Position numbers and translations under genes: made by a program
Assembly (NCBI GenBank): GCA_001657395.1
Contig: LYSY01000011.1
Coordinates: forward strand, 62,001 to 126,000
Length of the DNA: 64,000 nt
Direction of reading: 5' to 3'
Origin: Rhodospirillales bacterium BBD 1991-14
Lineage (GTDB): Bacteria; Pseudomonadota; Alphaproteobacteria; Kiloniellales; Kiloniellaceae
Notes under the pieces: model-generated
The model's database searches: none
Told to the model about the DNA's origin: nothing
The model's input: only the letters and a program-made list of their open reading frames with translations
Shown here: one piece after another, positions 8,701 through 15,670 of the stretch
Numbering within the stretch: the stretch's first letter is position 1
Layout: each line of letters starts with the position of its first letter

Positions 8701-9348
8701 ATTGCCGGCGTGTTCCTCAATGCCACAGACCTTTATCTGGCGGGGCGGGATCGCGCCGCCCTCGGCCCGGCGGCCACCCGCCTGCGGCAACTGGGCGAAG
8801 ACCTCGGATTTACCATGCATGCCAACATCGGCCGCTTCGCCCTCGCATGGTGCCACTTCAAGGAGCACCGGGACCCGCAGGCGCTGAACGACATGCGCCA
8901 GGTGCTGGACCGGGCCAAGCGCGGCGGAGGTACCGCCCGCGAACCCTATCACTACGCGCTCTTCGCGGACTGTCTGGCCGCGGCGGGTCAGTTCAACGAG
9001 GCGCGCTGCGTGATCAACGAGGTCTTCGAGGAGATCAGCGAAAAGCGCCAGAACCACTGGGCCAAGAGCGAGGCCCATCGGATGCTGGGAGAGATCCTTC
9101 TGGGCGCGCGCAGCGACCAGCAGCGGGTTGCCGAGCACCACTTCAAGCAGGCGCGCCGCATTGCCGGTGAGCAGGGCGCCCTGGCACTGGAACTGCGCGC
9201 GGCCTGCAGTCTCGCGCGGCTCTGGCAACGCCAGGACCGCGGGGACGAAGCAGCCGCGGTACTGCAATCGGTTTATGACCGGTTTACCGAAGGGTTCGAG
9301 AGCGCCGATCTGGTCTTCGCCCGCCGCATCATGGGTCCGAAGCCATAG
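5752..9348 (+). CDS. Winged-helix / degenerate cyclase / AAA ATPase / helical-repeat regulator
   Basis: The protein has 1198 residues. Residues 22-119 form an OmpR/CadC-type winged helix. Residues about 168-345 are a class III nucleotide cyclase fold, but its first metal Asp is Ala176 and the NxxxR pair is Glu296/His300; only Asp220 in QGDG remains, so it should be inactive. An AAA/STAND-like ATPase follows with Walker A GDPGIGKS (396-403) and Walker B LLIEDLHW (522-529). The rest, from about residue 700, is alpha-helical and TPR-like. The start is GTG after GGGAGAG. It probably works as an ATP-driven signal-sensing DNA-binding regulator. The next gene shares its DNA-binding head, including 27 identical residues (68-94 here). 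Confidence 0.85.
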   Translation: MGVCVGDRPSLPKLRASAAAFQIGDWSIDPASRRITQGEKTQRISPKSALVLTVLAEAEGEVVSREDLLDRVWPEVTVGEEVLTQAIAELRRAFRDSARAPRYIETVPKAGYRLLAEVQAPALSGGTPEAASPAATTPPSEETQSGVTQSEGHPAEQPAIFVLGREHKQVTVLDCALNDAAALAAEVDAETIADTIDFLHQIAQEVVARYDGTVAQWQGDGLVALFGAPRALEDHPRCAIGAARELMRRFMGECLRLGDDRRVPQLSVGIHTGAAVVGFRGPGSREIFTAIGVTTETAKHLRLAAPAGALLASADTCRIVGSELITSVFEPESAPVGGDKPKIYQVHAFTNRRSGVPRRGQPFLSRFVGRDRELDILLDRIDSLPAAGGQVITVTGDPGIGKSRLTAELEARLADSGTRFLRAHCLPHGRSSPYLPLARLLQELCSLDRAPEEADPAEALADQLWKAGLDNGETTALFKQLLGLPFDSAVLEPLSADQRKQRIFEGLHRLVADAAKRAPLVLLIEDLHWIDATSEAWLAQQAMRLTGIAALLLVTHRPGYRAPWQSQSSATQIALPALGAGDSGALIRSVPRKSALTQDAMDHVVRRAQGNPFFLEELAFTYPGDGREVVAIPDTVQAVIAARVDRLPAREKRLLQIAAVVGARIPLSLLERVDGLDAAARRESLMHLQQTELLYERHSAPDPVFAFKHALTQDVAYLGLVAKARRKIHQDIADVLARDFPKRVDERPEILARHLTEAGRKREAIAHWRAAGRQAAARATGIEAVAHYEAALSLIDREPAEDALAEIKLAVLVDLGVVLQALKGAGAAEAGEVYRQARALSRRIAQSRITQSRNGFVALWGLWRYTVMNARFEASDSLAEELLDLSAREPDRELDLQAHHAIWTTARFTGSLTQAIEHAEAGLALDDPRFRTAPHYAFGGHDPICCARGTRAIVLGLQGKPEAAGREMDAAIALAERIGHRPTIAGVFLNATDLYLAGRDRAALGPAATRLRQLGEDLGFTMHANIGRFALAWCHFKEHRDPQALNDMRQVLDRAKRGGGTAREPYHYALFADCLAAAGQFNEARCVINEVFEEISEKRQNHWAKSEAHRMLGEILLGARSDQQRVAEHHFKQARRIAGEQGALALELRAACSLARLWQRQDRGDEAAAVLQSVYDRFTEGFESADLVFARRIMGPKP

Positions 9349-9423
9349 GGACCCGGGCAAAGCCGGAGTAGACACCGACCGGGCGGAACCGGAGCGGCCG
9401 CTCGGCGCAGGAGGGAGGGAGAC

Positions 9424-10662
9424 TTGGGACCATTTTGCCTGGGGGATTGGGCAGTCAACCCCGCAACGCGGCGGATCAGCCAGGGCGAACGCACAAAGCG
9501 GCTGTCGCCGAAGGCCCTTCATGTGCTGACCGCCCTGGCGGAAGCGCCGGGCAGCGTCCTCACCCGGGAAACCCTGCTGGACCGGGTCTGGCCGGAGGTG
9601 ACGGTCGGCGAGGAGGTGCTGACCCAGGCGATTGCGGAACTGCGCCGTGCGTTCGGCGACGACGCGCGCCAGCCGCGGTTCTTTGAGACCGTGTACAAGG
9701 CGGGCTACCGCCTGCTGTGCCCGGCACAGCCCTGTACTGGAACAGAGGTCTGGCAAGGCCCGGCACAGCCTGCCTCGGCCCCGCGCGCCAAAACCGGACA
9801 CATCGACCTGCAGGCCTATGCCCGCTTCCTGGAGGCATGTCAGGCCTTCACCCACGGCGGCGCGCATAACATCCACGCTGCCGTGGCCATGTTCGCCGAC
9901 GTCGTGGACTCTCACCCGGAATACGCGCCTGCCTATGCCGGCCTGGCCCGGGCGGAGGCCTTTGCCGATATGTACTACAGCCCTGGCGACGATCATCTCG
10001 CCCGCGCCTACCAAGCCTGCGAGCGCGGCCTGCATATCGCGCCGCAGTGTCCGGAGCTGCTCTCCGCATTGGGGCTCGTCTACTCCGCCTGCGGCGAGGC
10101 GGAGCGCAGCTATCGCAGCTTTCAGATGGCCCTGCGCGACCGCCCGGACTGCAGCCTGACGCACTACCTGCTGGGCCGGGCCTGCTTTGCAGAAGGCGAC
10201 TTCGCGCTGGCCGCTGCCATGCTGGAACAGGCGGCACGCCTGGACCAGGAAGACTTTCATTCGCTGCTGCTGGCGGCCAAGGCGCGGCGGCGGCTCGGCG
10301 ATCCGCGGCGGGCCCGGGCAAATCTCGCCCGCGCCAAGTCGCGGATCGAGCTTTACCTGATGGCCTATCCCGGTGACTTCCGGGCGCTCTGCGATCAGGT
10401 CAGCTGTCTGCTTGAGTTCGGCGAGAGGGACGAGGCCCTCCAACAGGCGGAAGCGCTGCTCGGGCACCGCGATCCGATGTCCTACTACCTCGTCTGTTTC
10501 CTGGCGCGCGCCGGAGAGGTTACGACGGCGTTAAACCTGCTCGAGCGGGTTGTCGAGGAAGGCTGGTCCCACCTGCCGCTGCTGCAGCGCGATCCGGACA
10601 TAGACCCGTTGCGCGGCGAGGCCCGCTATCGCCGTATCGAACAGTCGCTGGAGATGCGTTGA
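9424..10662 (+). CDS. Winged-helix regulator with TPR-like repeats
   Basis: The protein has 412 residues. Residues 5-100 are an OmpR/CadC-type winged helix closely related to that of the preceding gene; residues 51-77 are identical to residues 68-94 there. From about residue 120 it has helical TPR-like repeats such as YAPAYAGLARAEAFADMYY and PELLSALGLVYSACGEAERSY. There is no membrane segment and no ATPase domain. The start is TTG at 9424, supported by an unusually strong AGGAGGGAGGGA just upstream. The gene begins 75 bp after the large regulator ends, so the two are probably co-transcribed. They look like a local duplication of the DNA-binding domain joined to different sensor parts. Confidence 0.85.
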   Translation: MGPFCLGDWAVNPATRRISQGERTKRLSPKALHVLTALAEAPGSVLTRETLLDRVWPEVTVGEEVLTQAIAELRRAFGDDARQPRFFETVYKAGYRLLCPAQPCTGTEVWQGPAQPASAPRAKTGHIDLQAYARFLEACQAFTHGGAHNIHAAVAMFADVVDSHPEYAPAYAGLARAEAFADMYYSPGDDHLARAYQACERGLHIAPQCPELLSALGLVYSACGEAERSYRSFQMALRDRPDCSLTHYLLGRACFAEGDFALAAAMLEQAARLDQEDFHSLLLAAKARRRLGDPRRARANLARAKSRIELYLMAYPGDFRALCDQVSCLLEFGERDEALQQAEALLGHRDPMSYYLVCFLARAGEVTTALNLLERVVEEGWSHLPLLQRDPDIDPLRGEARYRRIEQSLEMR

Positions 10663-10681
10663 GCCTGGGTCGGATACATCC

Positions 10682-11050
10682 TCAGAGCAGCTTCCACTCG
10701 CCCGCAGCGGTTTTGCAGCGGTCGAAGATGTAGCGGAAGGTGTTCTCGACGTTGTTGACCTTGATGTCGTGCTGCAGGCGCCGGCAGGTCAGGCCCTGAT
10801 GTTCGAAGATCTGGACCAGTTGAACGGCACCCGTGTTGCCGCTGGCCCCATTCGACCAGGTTTCCACCGTCCCGACCTCAGCCGTTTCGCCTTCATAGAG
10901 GCGGGCGGCGGCAGTCTGCAGCAATTGGATGTCTTCCGGCGTCAACTCAAAGCCGGACCGCTTGAAGGGATTGAGCTGGGCCTGGGCCGGCAGCACCAGG
11001 CCGGCAAGAGCAACAGCGGCCACGAAAGCAACGGCAATTTTCCTAACCAC
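10682..11050 (-). CDS. Exported protein, resembling 17-kDa surface-antigen family
   Basis: This 122-residue protein has a clear Sec signal (VRKIAVAFVAAVALAGLVLP, cut after AQA). The mature part includes LTPEDIQLLQTAAARLY and WSNGASGNTGAVQLVQIFEHQGLTCRRL. That second stretch resembles the C-terminal domain of RT0821/17-kDa surface antigen-like proteins, with a final cysteine pair that may form a disulfide. I infer a periplasmic or outer-membrane location and no known enzymatic role. The GTG at 11050 is chosen because GAGGGGGA lies seven bases upstream and the signal peptide starts there; an upstream in-frame ATG would bury the signal. It is convergent with the TPR regulator. Confidence 0.65.
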   Translation of the reverse strand: MVRKIAVAFVAAVALAGLVLPAQAQLNPFKRSGFELTPEDIQLLQTAAARLYEGETAEVGTVETWSNGASGNTGAVQLVQIFEHQGLTCRRLQHDIKVNNVENTFRYIFDRCKTAAGEWKLL

Positions 11051-11140
11051 GCAATTCCCCCTCGGTTGATAGCCCAGATCAGCGATGGGCGATGGAAGCA
11101 ACCCACCAAGTTACAACATAGCGTGGCATCCGCCCCCGGT

Positions 11141-11320
11141 CTATCCGCGCGGACCCGCAAAAAGCCAGATGATGAAGCCGATAAACGGCAGGATCAGGAT
11201 CAGAACGATCCAGAACACCTTGGCGCCGGTCGAGGCGCCGCTTTGTACCGTCTTGACGATCGCCCAGACATTGGCGATCAGCAGCAGCAGGCCGAAAAAC
11301 CCACCAACTTCGATTCCCAT
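11141..11320 (-). CDS. Small PLDc_N-type membrane protein
   Basis: This 59-residue protein consists of two hydrophobic segments (FFGLLLLIANVWAIVKTV and VFWIVLILILPFIGFIIWLF) separated by a short polar loop. The second ends IIWLFAGPRG, typical of the phospholipase D N-terminal (PLDc_N) two-helix domain found as stand-alone small proteins. It should be an inner-membrane protein of unknown function. The ATG at 11320 has GGTGTGGAG immediately upstream. It lies between the exported antigen-like gene and a methyltransferase gene on the same strand. Confidence 0.75.
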   Translation of the reverse strand: MGIEVGGFFGLLLLIANVWAIVKTVQSGASTGAKVFWIVLILILPFIGFIIWLFAGPRG

Positions 11321-11402
11321 CTCCACACCTTTCGCAGTTCGCCTTGCTGCGGCCCTTATGGCATGCCCCGGGCCGCGCGAAAAGGCGGAGGAGCAGCCCG
11401 GC

Positions 11403-12089
11403 TCAGCCTCGCGCGCTGAAGAGGGCGACCCGGCCGTGCATGCGCAGCTCCACCTCGGCGAAATGCTGCGCCAGTGCCCGCCGCAGGCTTTCCGCATCGT
11501 CCTCCGCGTTGCCGAAGATGCCTTTGGCGTTATAGAGCGCCATCACCCGACGCCCCAGCGCGTTGTGGGTCACACCGCGTCCCAGGATGGTCGCCCCGAA
11601 AAAGCGGCCGCCCGGCGCCAGGTGGGCTTTCAGATACCCGAAGGCCGCGGCCTTGCGGGCCATCGGTCCCGGCAGACAGTGCAGGAGGTACATCATGGCG
11701 ATGGACTGAAAGGGCGGCGCCTCGATGGGTATCGGCTGCAGCACGTTGGCACGGTAGATCTCGGGCCTGAAGCGGGCCACACGCCGCGCCGCCGTATCCA
11801 GGCAGGTCTGATTGAGATCCAGAAGGGCGAGGCGCGGCCGCTCGACCGGAAAGCGGCAACGGTCCAGGAAGAAGCCGGTCGCAACCCCGACATCCAGATG
11901 GCTGGCGCTGACGTTGCCGTCGTAGAGCTTCAGCAATTCCTCTGTCGGGCAACCCCAGAGAAAGCGGTTGGAGAACCCGAGGACCATGAGGTCATAGATA
12001 CGCAGGCTGACCTTGGTGTAGGCCGCCTGGCCCGGCAGGGCCTCCTCAACGGAGGTGACCGGCAGAGCGGTTTCAGGGTGATGGGACAC
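11403..12089 (-). CDS. Class I SAM-dependent methyltransferase
   Basis: This protein of about 228 residues has the SAM-binding region HLDVGVATGFFLD, then LALLDLNQTCLDTAARR (acidic loop) and ANVLQPIPIEAPPFQSIAMMYLLHCLPG. The glycine-rich loop is DVGVATG rather than DxGxGxG but keeps the key geometry. The C-terminus has HLAPGGRFFGATILG, as in small-molecule methyltransferases. The GTG at 12089 is preferred, with AGAGGA upstream; a longer reading from 12134 would overlap the preceding gene. It lies 13 bp downstream of the reductase gene, so it is likely in the same operon. Confidence 0.75.
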   Translation of the reverse strand: MSHHPETALPVTSVEEALPGQAAYTKVSLRIYDLMVLGFSNRFLWGCPTEELLKLYDGNVSASHLDVGVATGFFLDRCRFPVERPRLALLDLNQTCLDTAARRVARFRPEIYRANVLQPIPIEAPPFQSIAMMYLLHCLPGPMARKAAAFGYLKAHLAPGGRFFGATILGRGVTHNALGRRVMALYNAKGIFGNAEDDAESLRRALAQHFAEVELRMHGRVALFSARG

Positions 12090-12102
12090 GGCTGCTCGTC
12101 CT

Positions 12103-13089
12103 CTAGGCGTGGGTGTCCACGACGACACGGCCACGGACCTGACCCTTCAGGATCTCGCTGCCGAGGGTCAGCAGGTCTGACAGCTTTGCCTCGTTGATCA
12201 TGCCGTCCAGCTTGTCCATGGGCAGGTCGCGCACCAGCCGCCCCCAGGCCGCCCTGCGGCGATCCAGGGGGCACATCACGGAATCGATGCCCAGCAGGTT
12301 GACGCCGCGCAACAGGAACGGCAGCACCGTCGTCTCCAGCGTGTTGCCGCCGGCCAGGCCGACGGCGGCCACCGAGCCGCCATAGGCGATCTGCGGCAGG
12401 ACACAGGCCAGAGTCTTGCCGCCGACGGAATCGATGCAGGCCTGCCAGCGCTCCCTGTCCAAGGGCCGCCCCGACGGCTCGGCGATCTCCGAGCGCTCGA
12501 TCAGGGTCGTCGCTCCCAGTCCGGTCAGGTAGTCATGGGTCTCCGGCCGTCCGGTGGAAGCGGCCACCTGATAGCCCAGCTTATGCAGTATGGCGACGGC
12601 AACGGAACCCACCCCGCCGGCCGCCCCGGTCACCAGAACTTCGCCCTTGGCGGGGTCCAGGCCGTGGTCTTCCAGCGCCATCACCGCCAGCATGGCCGTG
12701 AAGCCCGCGGTGCCGATCGCCATGGCGCGCTTGGCGGTCAATCCCTCCGGCAGAGGAACCAGCCAGTCCCCCTTCACCCTGGCCTTTTCGGCATGGCCGC
12801 CCCAGTGCATCTCGCCGACCCGCCATCCGGTCAGGACGACCGGGTCGCCGGGCTTGTAGTCCGGATGGCTGCTTTCGGCCACCGTGCCGGCGAAATCGAT
12901 GCCCGGCACATGAGGGTAGGTCCGCACCAGGCGCCCGATGCCGTTCAGCACCATGCCGTCCTTGTAGTTCAAGGTGGAGTAGTCGACGGCCACCGTCACG
13001 TCGCCGTCCGGCAGGCGGTCGTCTTCCAGTTCCGTCAGGCTGGCCGCCACCTTGCCGTCGTTCTCCTCCAAGAGTATCGCCTTGAACAC
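12103..13089 (-). CDS. acuI: AcuI/YhdH-type MDR oxidoreductase (acryloyl-CoA reductase family)
   Basis: This 328-residue medium-chain dehydrogenase/reductase has an N-terminal GroES-like domain (YSTLNYKDGMVLNG, VPGIDFAGTV). The NADPH-binding Rossmann motif is VTGAAGGVGSVAVAIL, and the family-specific ending includes LLGIDSVMCPLDRRRAAW. That last block marks the AcuI/YhdH group, which reduces acryloyl-CoA to propionyl-CoA with NADPH. No zinc ligands are evident, as usual for this group. The start is GTG with GAGGAACGAGAC upstream. It lies directly downstream of the PPC, ligase and thiolase genes, so a role in short-chain acyl-CoA metabolism is reasonable. Confidence 0.88.
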   Translation of the reverse strand: MFKAILLEENDGKVAASLTELEDDRLPDGDVTVAVDYSTLNYKDGMVLNGIGRLVRTYPHVPGIDFAGTVAESSHPDYKPGDPVVLTGWRVGEMHWGGHAEKARVKGDWLVPLPEGLTAKRAMAIGTAGFTAMLAVMALEDHGLDPAKGEVLVTGAAGGVGSVAVAILHKLGYQVAASTGRPETHDYLTGLGATTLIERSEIAEPSGRPLDRERWQACIDSVGGKTLACVLPQIAYGGSVAAVGLAGGNTLETTVLPFLLRGVNLLGIDSVMCPLDRRRAAWGRLVRDLPMDKLDGMINEAKLSDLLTLGSEILKGQVRGRVVVDTHA

Positions 13090-13101
13090 GTCTCGTTCCT
13101 C

Positions 13102-13518
13102 TCATTCACTCTTCGTCGTTGGGCACTCTTCGTCGTTGGGCACCCACTCCTGCAGCACCAGCTCCAGGGTAATGCAGATCGGGTTCTCACCGCGGCGGAA
13201 ACGGCCGCCGTAGACCCTGGCATCGCTGTCGGACAGCGTTCCGCGCAGGTCGCCCGACAGCGCACCGTCGGTCCCTGTGCGCAGTTCTCCGCCGAGGGTG
13301 AGGATCTCGATCCCGGGGCCTGTCACCGTGACGACCTTGCCGCCGGCGTCCAGACTGGCGTCCACCAGGCTTCCGACGGCCGAGCGCACCACTGCGTGGC
13401 GCAGACCGTGCTCGCGGCAGGCCGTCTCGATCCCCGTCACCAGGTCCTCGTTGGGGCGCAGGCGGATGACGGCCAGGCGGCCCAGACTGCCCTTCTCGAT
13501 CTCCGCCGCGCCGGTCAT
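13102..13518 (-). CDS. PPC/DUF296-domain protein (His triad missing)
   Basis: This 138-residue PPC-fold (DUF296) protein includes RLAVIRLRPNEDLVTGIETAC, SAVGSLVDASL and GRFRRGENPICITLELVLQEW. Typical members carry a His-x-His...GGH metal triad. Here the equivalent stretch is LRGTLSDSDARVYGGRF, with no histidine, so metal binding is probably lost. The start overlaps the stop of the upstream PPC gene as ATGA, which implies translational coupling. The C-terminus was altered by a 17-bp tandem duplication (13107-13140): with one copy the protein would end six residues earlier. Archaeal and plant relatives bind DNA; bacterial roles are unclear. Confidence 0.75.
   Translation of the reverse strand: MTGAAEIEKGSLGRLAVIRLRPNEDLVTGIETACREHGLRHAVVRSAVGSLVDASLDAGGKVVTVTGPGIEILTLGGELRTGTDGALSGDLRGTLSDSDARVYGGRFRRGENPICITLELVLQEWVPNDEECPTTKSE
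13107..13143. repeat. 17-bp tandem duplication inside the end of a coding region
   Basis: The unit CACTCTTCGTCGTTGGG occurs twice without a break (13107-13123 and 13124-13140) and a third copy begins with CAC. It covers the last codons of the minus-strand PPC gene and shifts its stop codon downstream, adding CPTTKSE-type residues. Confidence 0.95.
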
Positions 13519-14048
13519 CCCCCGCCTCCCGAGGCCGCCAAACGAACCGGCTGGAACAGCGGATAGTTGGTTTCGCTGTCGTAGGCCGCCGCAAAGGCCG
13601 CACCCATGAGCGGTGCGGCGATGGCAGTCGCGCCGCCTGGGCCGAGCCGGCAATCGCCGGGCGGCAGGTGGCCGCCGTGCAACCGTCCGGCAGCATCGAC
13701 CACCACCGCGTGACAGTGCAGCAGGGTCTCGCCCCCCGGCCCCGGCCCCAGGATGCCGTTGGCACCCAGCAGGGTGACCGGCCCCTCCAGCCAGGTCGGT
13801 GCCCCATAGGTGGCCGCGCGCTGGCCGGTGGCGTCCGCCTGCCCGGTCAGATAGGCCATGCGCGCGATATCGGCAGCCAACACTTGCACTGCCGCATGGC
13901 GGACTTCTCGAGTCTCCAGAGCTTGCGTGAGGCCAAGCAAGAGATCCTGGCCGCCGGCCAGCGTGACTCGCAGGTCGGATGCTGCCTCGGCCCATTCCAG
14001 AATGCGGCGCGGCTGTAGCGGCGTTCCGGGTTGAACCAGGGTTCTCAC
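13515..14048 (-). CDS. PPC/DUF296-domain protein (His triad present)
   Basis: This 177-residue protein has a PPC-like domain in its second half. LLHCHAVVVDAAGRLHGGHL supplies the His-x-His...GGH metal triad, and an N-terminal half (RILEWAEAASDLRVTLAGGQDLLLGL) fits the same fold. It lies between the CoA ligase and a second PPC gene with ATGA coupling, so the two probably act as a hetero-complex. The GTG at 14048 is chosen because GAGGG is seven bases upstream; an ATG at 14072 would overlap the ligase gene by 14 bp. The molecular function is unknown. Association with acyl-CoA metabolism is inferred only from position. Confidence 0.75.
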   Translation of the reverse strand: MRTLVQPGTPLQPRRILEWAEAASDLRVTLAGGQDLLLGLTQALETREVRHAAVQVLAADIARMAYLTGQADATGQRAATYGAPTWLEGPVTLLGANGILGPGPGGETLLHCHAVVVDAAGRLHGGHLPPGDCRLGPGGATAIAAPLMGAAFAAAYDSETNYPLFQPVRLAASGGGG

Positions 14049-14058
14049 GGCCTCACCC

Positions 14059-15639
14059 TCATTGCGCCGCATCCCGGGTCAGATCGCCACGGGCATAGAG
14101 CTGATCGCGGATCAGGTGCTTGGGCACCTTGCCGTAGCCGGACTTCGGCAGTTCGTCCCAGAAGAAAACGCGGCGCGGCTGCTTATAGCGGGCCAGCTTG
14201 TCCTTCAGGAAGGCCAGCAGCGCGGCTTCGTCGGCCATCTCCCCGGCCGCCGGCACGATCACCGCCACGCCGCTCTCGCCCCAATCCGGATCGGGAACGC
14301 CGAGGACGGCGACCTCCGCCACCGCCGGGTGGGTGAGCAGAGCCTCCTCGGCCTCGCGGGGATAGACGTTGGAGCCGCCCGAGATGTACATGTCGGAAGC
14401 GCGCCCGGTGATGGTGAGGAAGCCACGGGCATCCAGGAAACCCAGGTCGCCGGTGTGAAACCAGCCGTCTTTCAGCGCCTTGGCATTGGCTTCCGGATTG
14501 TCGTGATAGCCGGCGAAGACAGCGGGGCCGCGCACGCAGATCTCGCCCTGCTTTCCCTCGGCAAGGCGGTTGCCCTCCGGATCCTTGATGGCGATCTCCA
14601 TGCCGGTACGCGCGTAGCCGCAGGAGCCGACCGGCATGGCTGCGTCGTCCAGGCTGTGCAGATCGGCGGGCAGCACGGTGATGTTCCCCGTCACCTCGCC
14701 CAGGCCGTAGTACTGCACGATCACCTTGCCGAGCTTCTCCAGGGCCTGCTTCTGGTCGGCCCGGTACATCGGCGCGCCGGCGTAGATCACATAGCGCAGC
14801 GAGGAATGATCGACCTCGTCGACCGCCGGGTGGCGCACCATGCGGGTGAGGATCGTCGGCACCGTGAACATGTTCGTGATGCGGTGGTCCTGAACGAGCT
14901 TCCAGACCTCCGCCTCGTCGAAACGCTCGCCCGCGAGCAGGACCGACTTTACCCCGCGCGCCACCTGGGACAGCGCATGGGCGCCGGCGCCGTGGCTGAG
15001 CGGCGCCACCACCAGGGAGGCATCGCCCGGCCCGGTGCCGGGCATGAGGTCGGCCAGGTGGTTGTTCACCACGAAGGCAAGCTGGCCGTGGGTCAGCACC
15101 GCAGCCTTCGGGCGCCCCGTGGTGCCGGAGGTGAAGAAGAACCAGCAGGGGTCGTGGTAGTCGACCTCGGCCTCTTCATCGCCCGCAGCCTCCCCCTCCG
15201 TCACGAGGTCTTCATAGGCCACCTCGCCCTCGCCGGCCGTCTCGATTGCAACCGTCAGAACGAGGTCCGAAGACGCCGCCTTTACCGCGGCGATATGCTC
15301 GGTGAAGACGTCGTCGCAGATCAGCGCACGGGCGCCTGAGGAGGTGGCGATATAGGCGACCTCAGGCGGCGTCAGGCGGTAGTTGGTCGGAACCCAGATA
15401 CCGCCCAGCTTGAAGGCGGCCCAAAGGCTTTCGAACATCTGGTGGGAGTTGCGGGCCTGCACCAGGATGGGGTCGCCCTTGCCGAGCCCGCGCCGCCGAA
15501 GCGCCGCCACCAGCGCGTTCACCCGCGCATTGGTTTCGGCCCAGGTCCAGGAGCGGTCCCCCCAGATCAGCGCCGTCCCATCCGGGTCGCGGCAGGCGGC
15601 CTGCGACAGCAGCCCGCCCAGATTCATCACGTTACCCAC
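14059..15639 (-). CDS. Acyl-CoA synthetase (AMP-dependent ligase)
   Basis: This 526-residue adenylate-forming ligase has the P-loop FTSGTTGRPKAA (residues 169-180) and the A5 motif YYGLGEVTGNI. A7 appears as HTGDLGFLDARGFLTITGR, and the C-terminal lysine sits in LPKSGYGKVPKH. It should activate a carboxylic acid to acyl-AMP and then acyl-CoA; the chain specificity cannot be read. The start is GTG at 15639, with CGAGGG upstream; an ATG four codons later has no ribosome site. It sits between the thiolase and the PPC pair, all minus strand, suggesting one operon for breakdown of a fatty or aromatic acid side chain. Confidence 0.9.
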   Translation of the reverse strand: MGNVMNLGGLLSQAACRDPDGTALIWGDRSWTWAETNARVNALVAALRRRGLGKGDPILVQARNSHQMFESLWAAFKLGGIWVPTNYRLTPPEVAYIATSSGARALICDDVFTEHIAAVKAASSDLVLTVAIETAGEGEVAYEDLVTEGEAAGDEEAEVDYHDPCWFFFTSGTTGRPKAAVLTHGQLAFVVNNHLADLMPGTGPGDASLVVAPLSHGAGAHALSQVARGVKSVLLAGERFDEAEVWKLVQDHRITNMFTVPTILTRMVRHPAVDEVDHSSLRYVIYAGAPMYRADQKQALEKLGKVIVQYYGLGEVTGNITVLPADLHSLDDAAMPVGSCGYARTGMEIAIKDPEGNRLAEGKQGEICVRGPAVFAGYHDNPEANAKALKDGWFHTGDLGFLDARGFLTITGRASDMYISGGSNVYPREAEEALLTHPAVAEVAVLGVPDPDWGESGVAVIVPAAGEMADEAALLAFLKDKLARYKQPRRVFFWDELPKSGYGKVPKHLIRDQLYARGDLTRDAAQ

Positions 15640-15670
15640 GGCAGTCGGCCCTCGAAGATGTGCGGCGGTC

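Noticed and set aside
6169-10467. Very long minus-strand open frame opposite the two regulator genes
   Set aside because: It is a shadow of the plus-strand genes in GC-rich DNA; its translation has no domain and the plus strand has clear conserved motifs.
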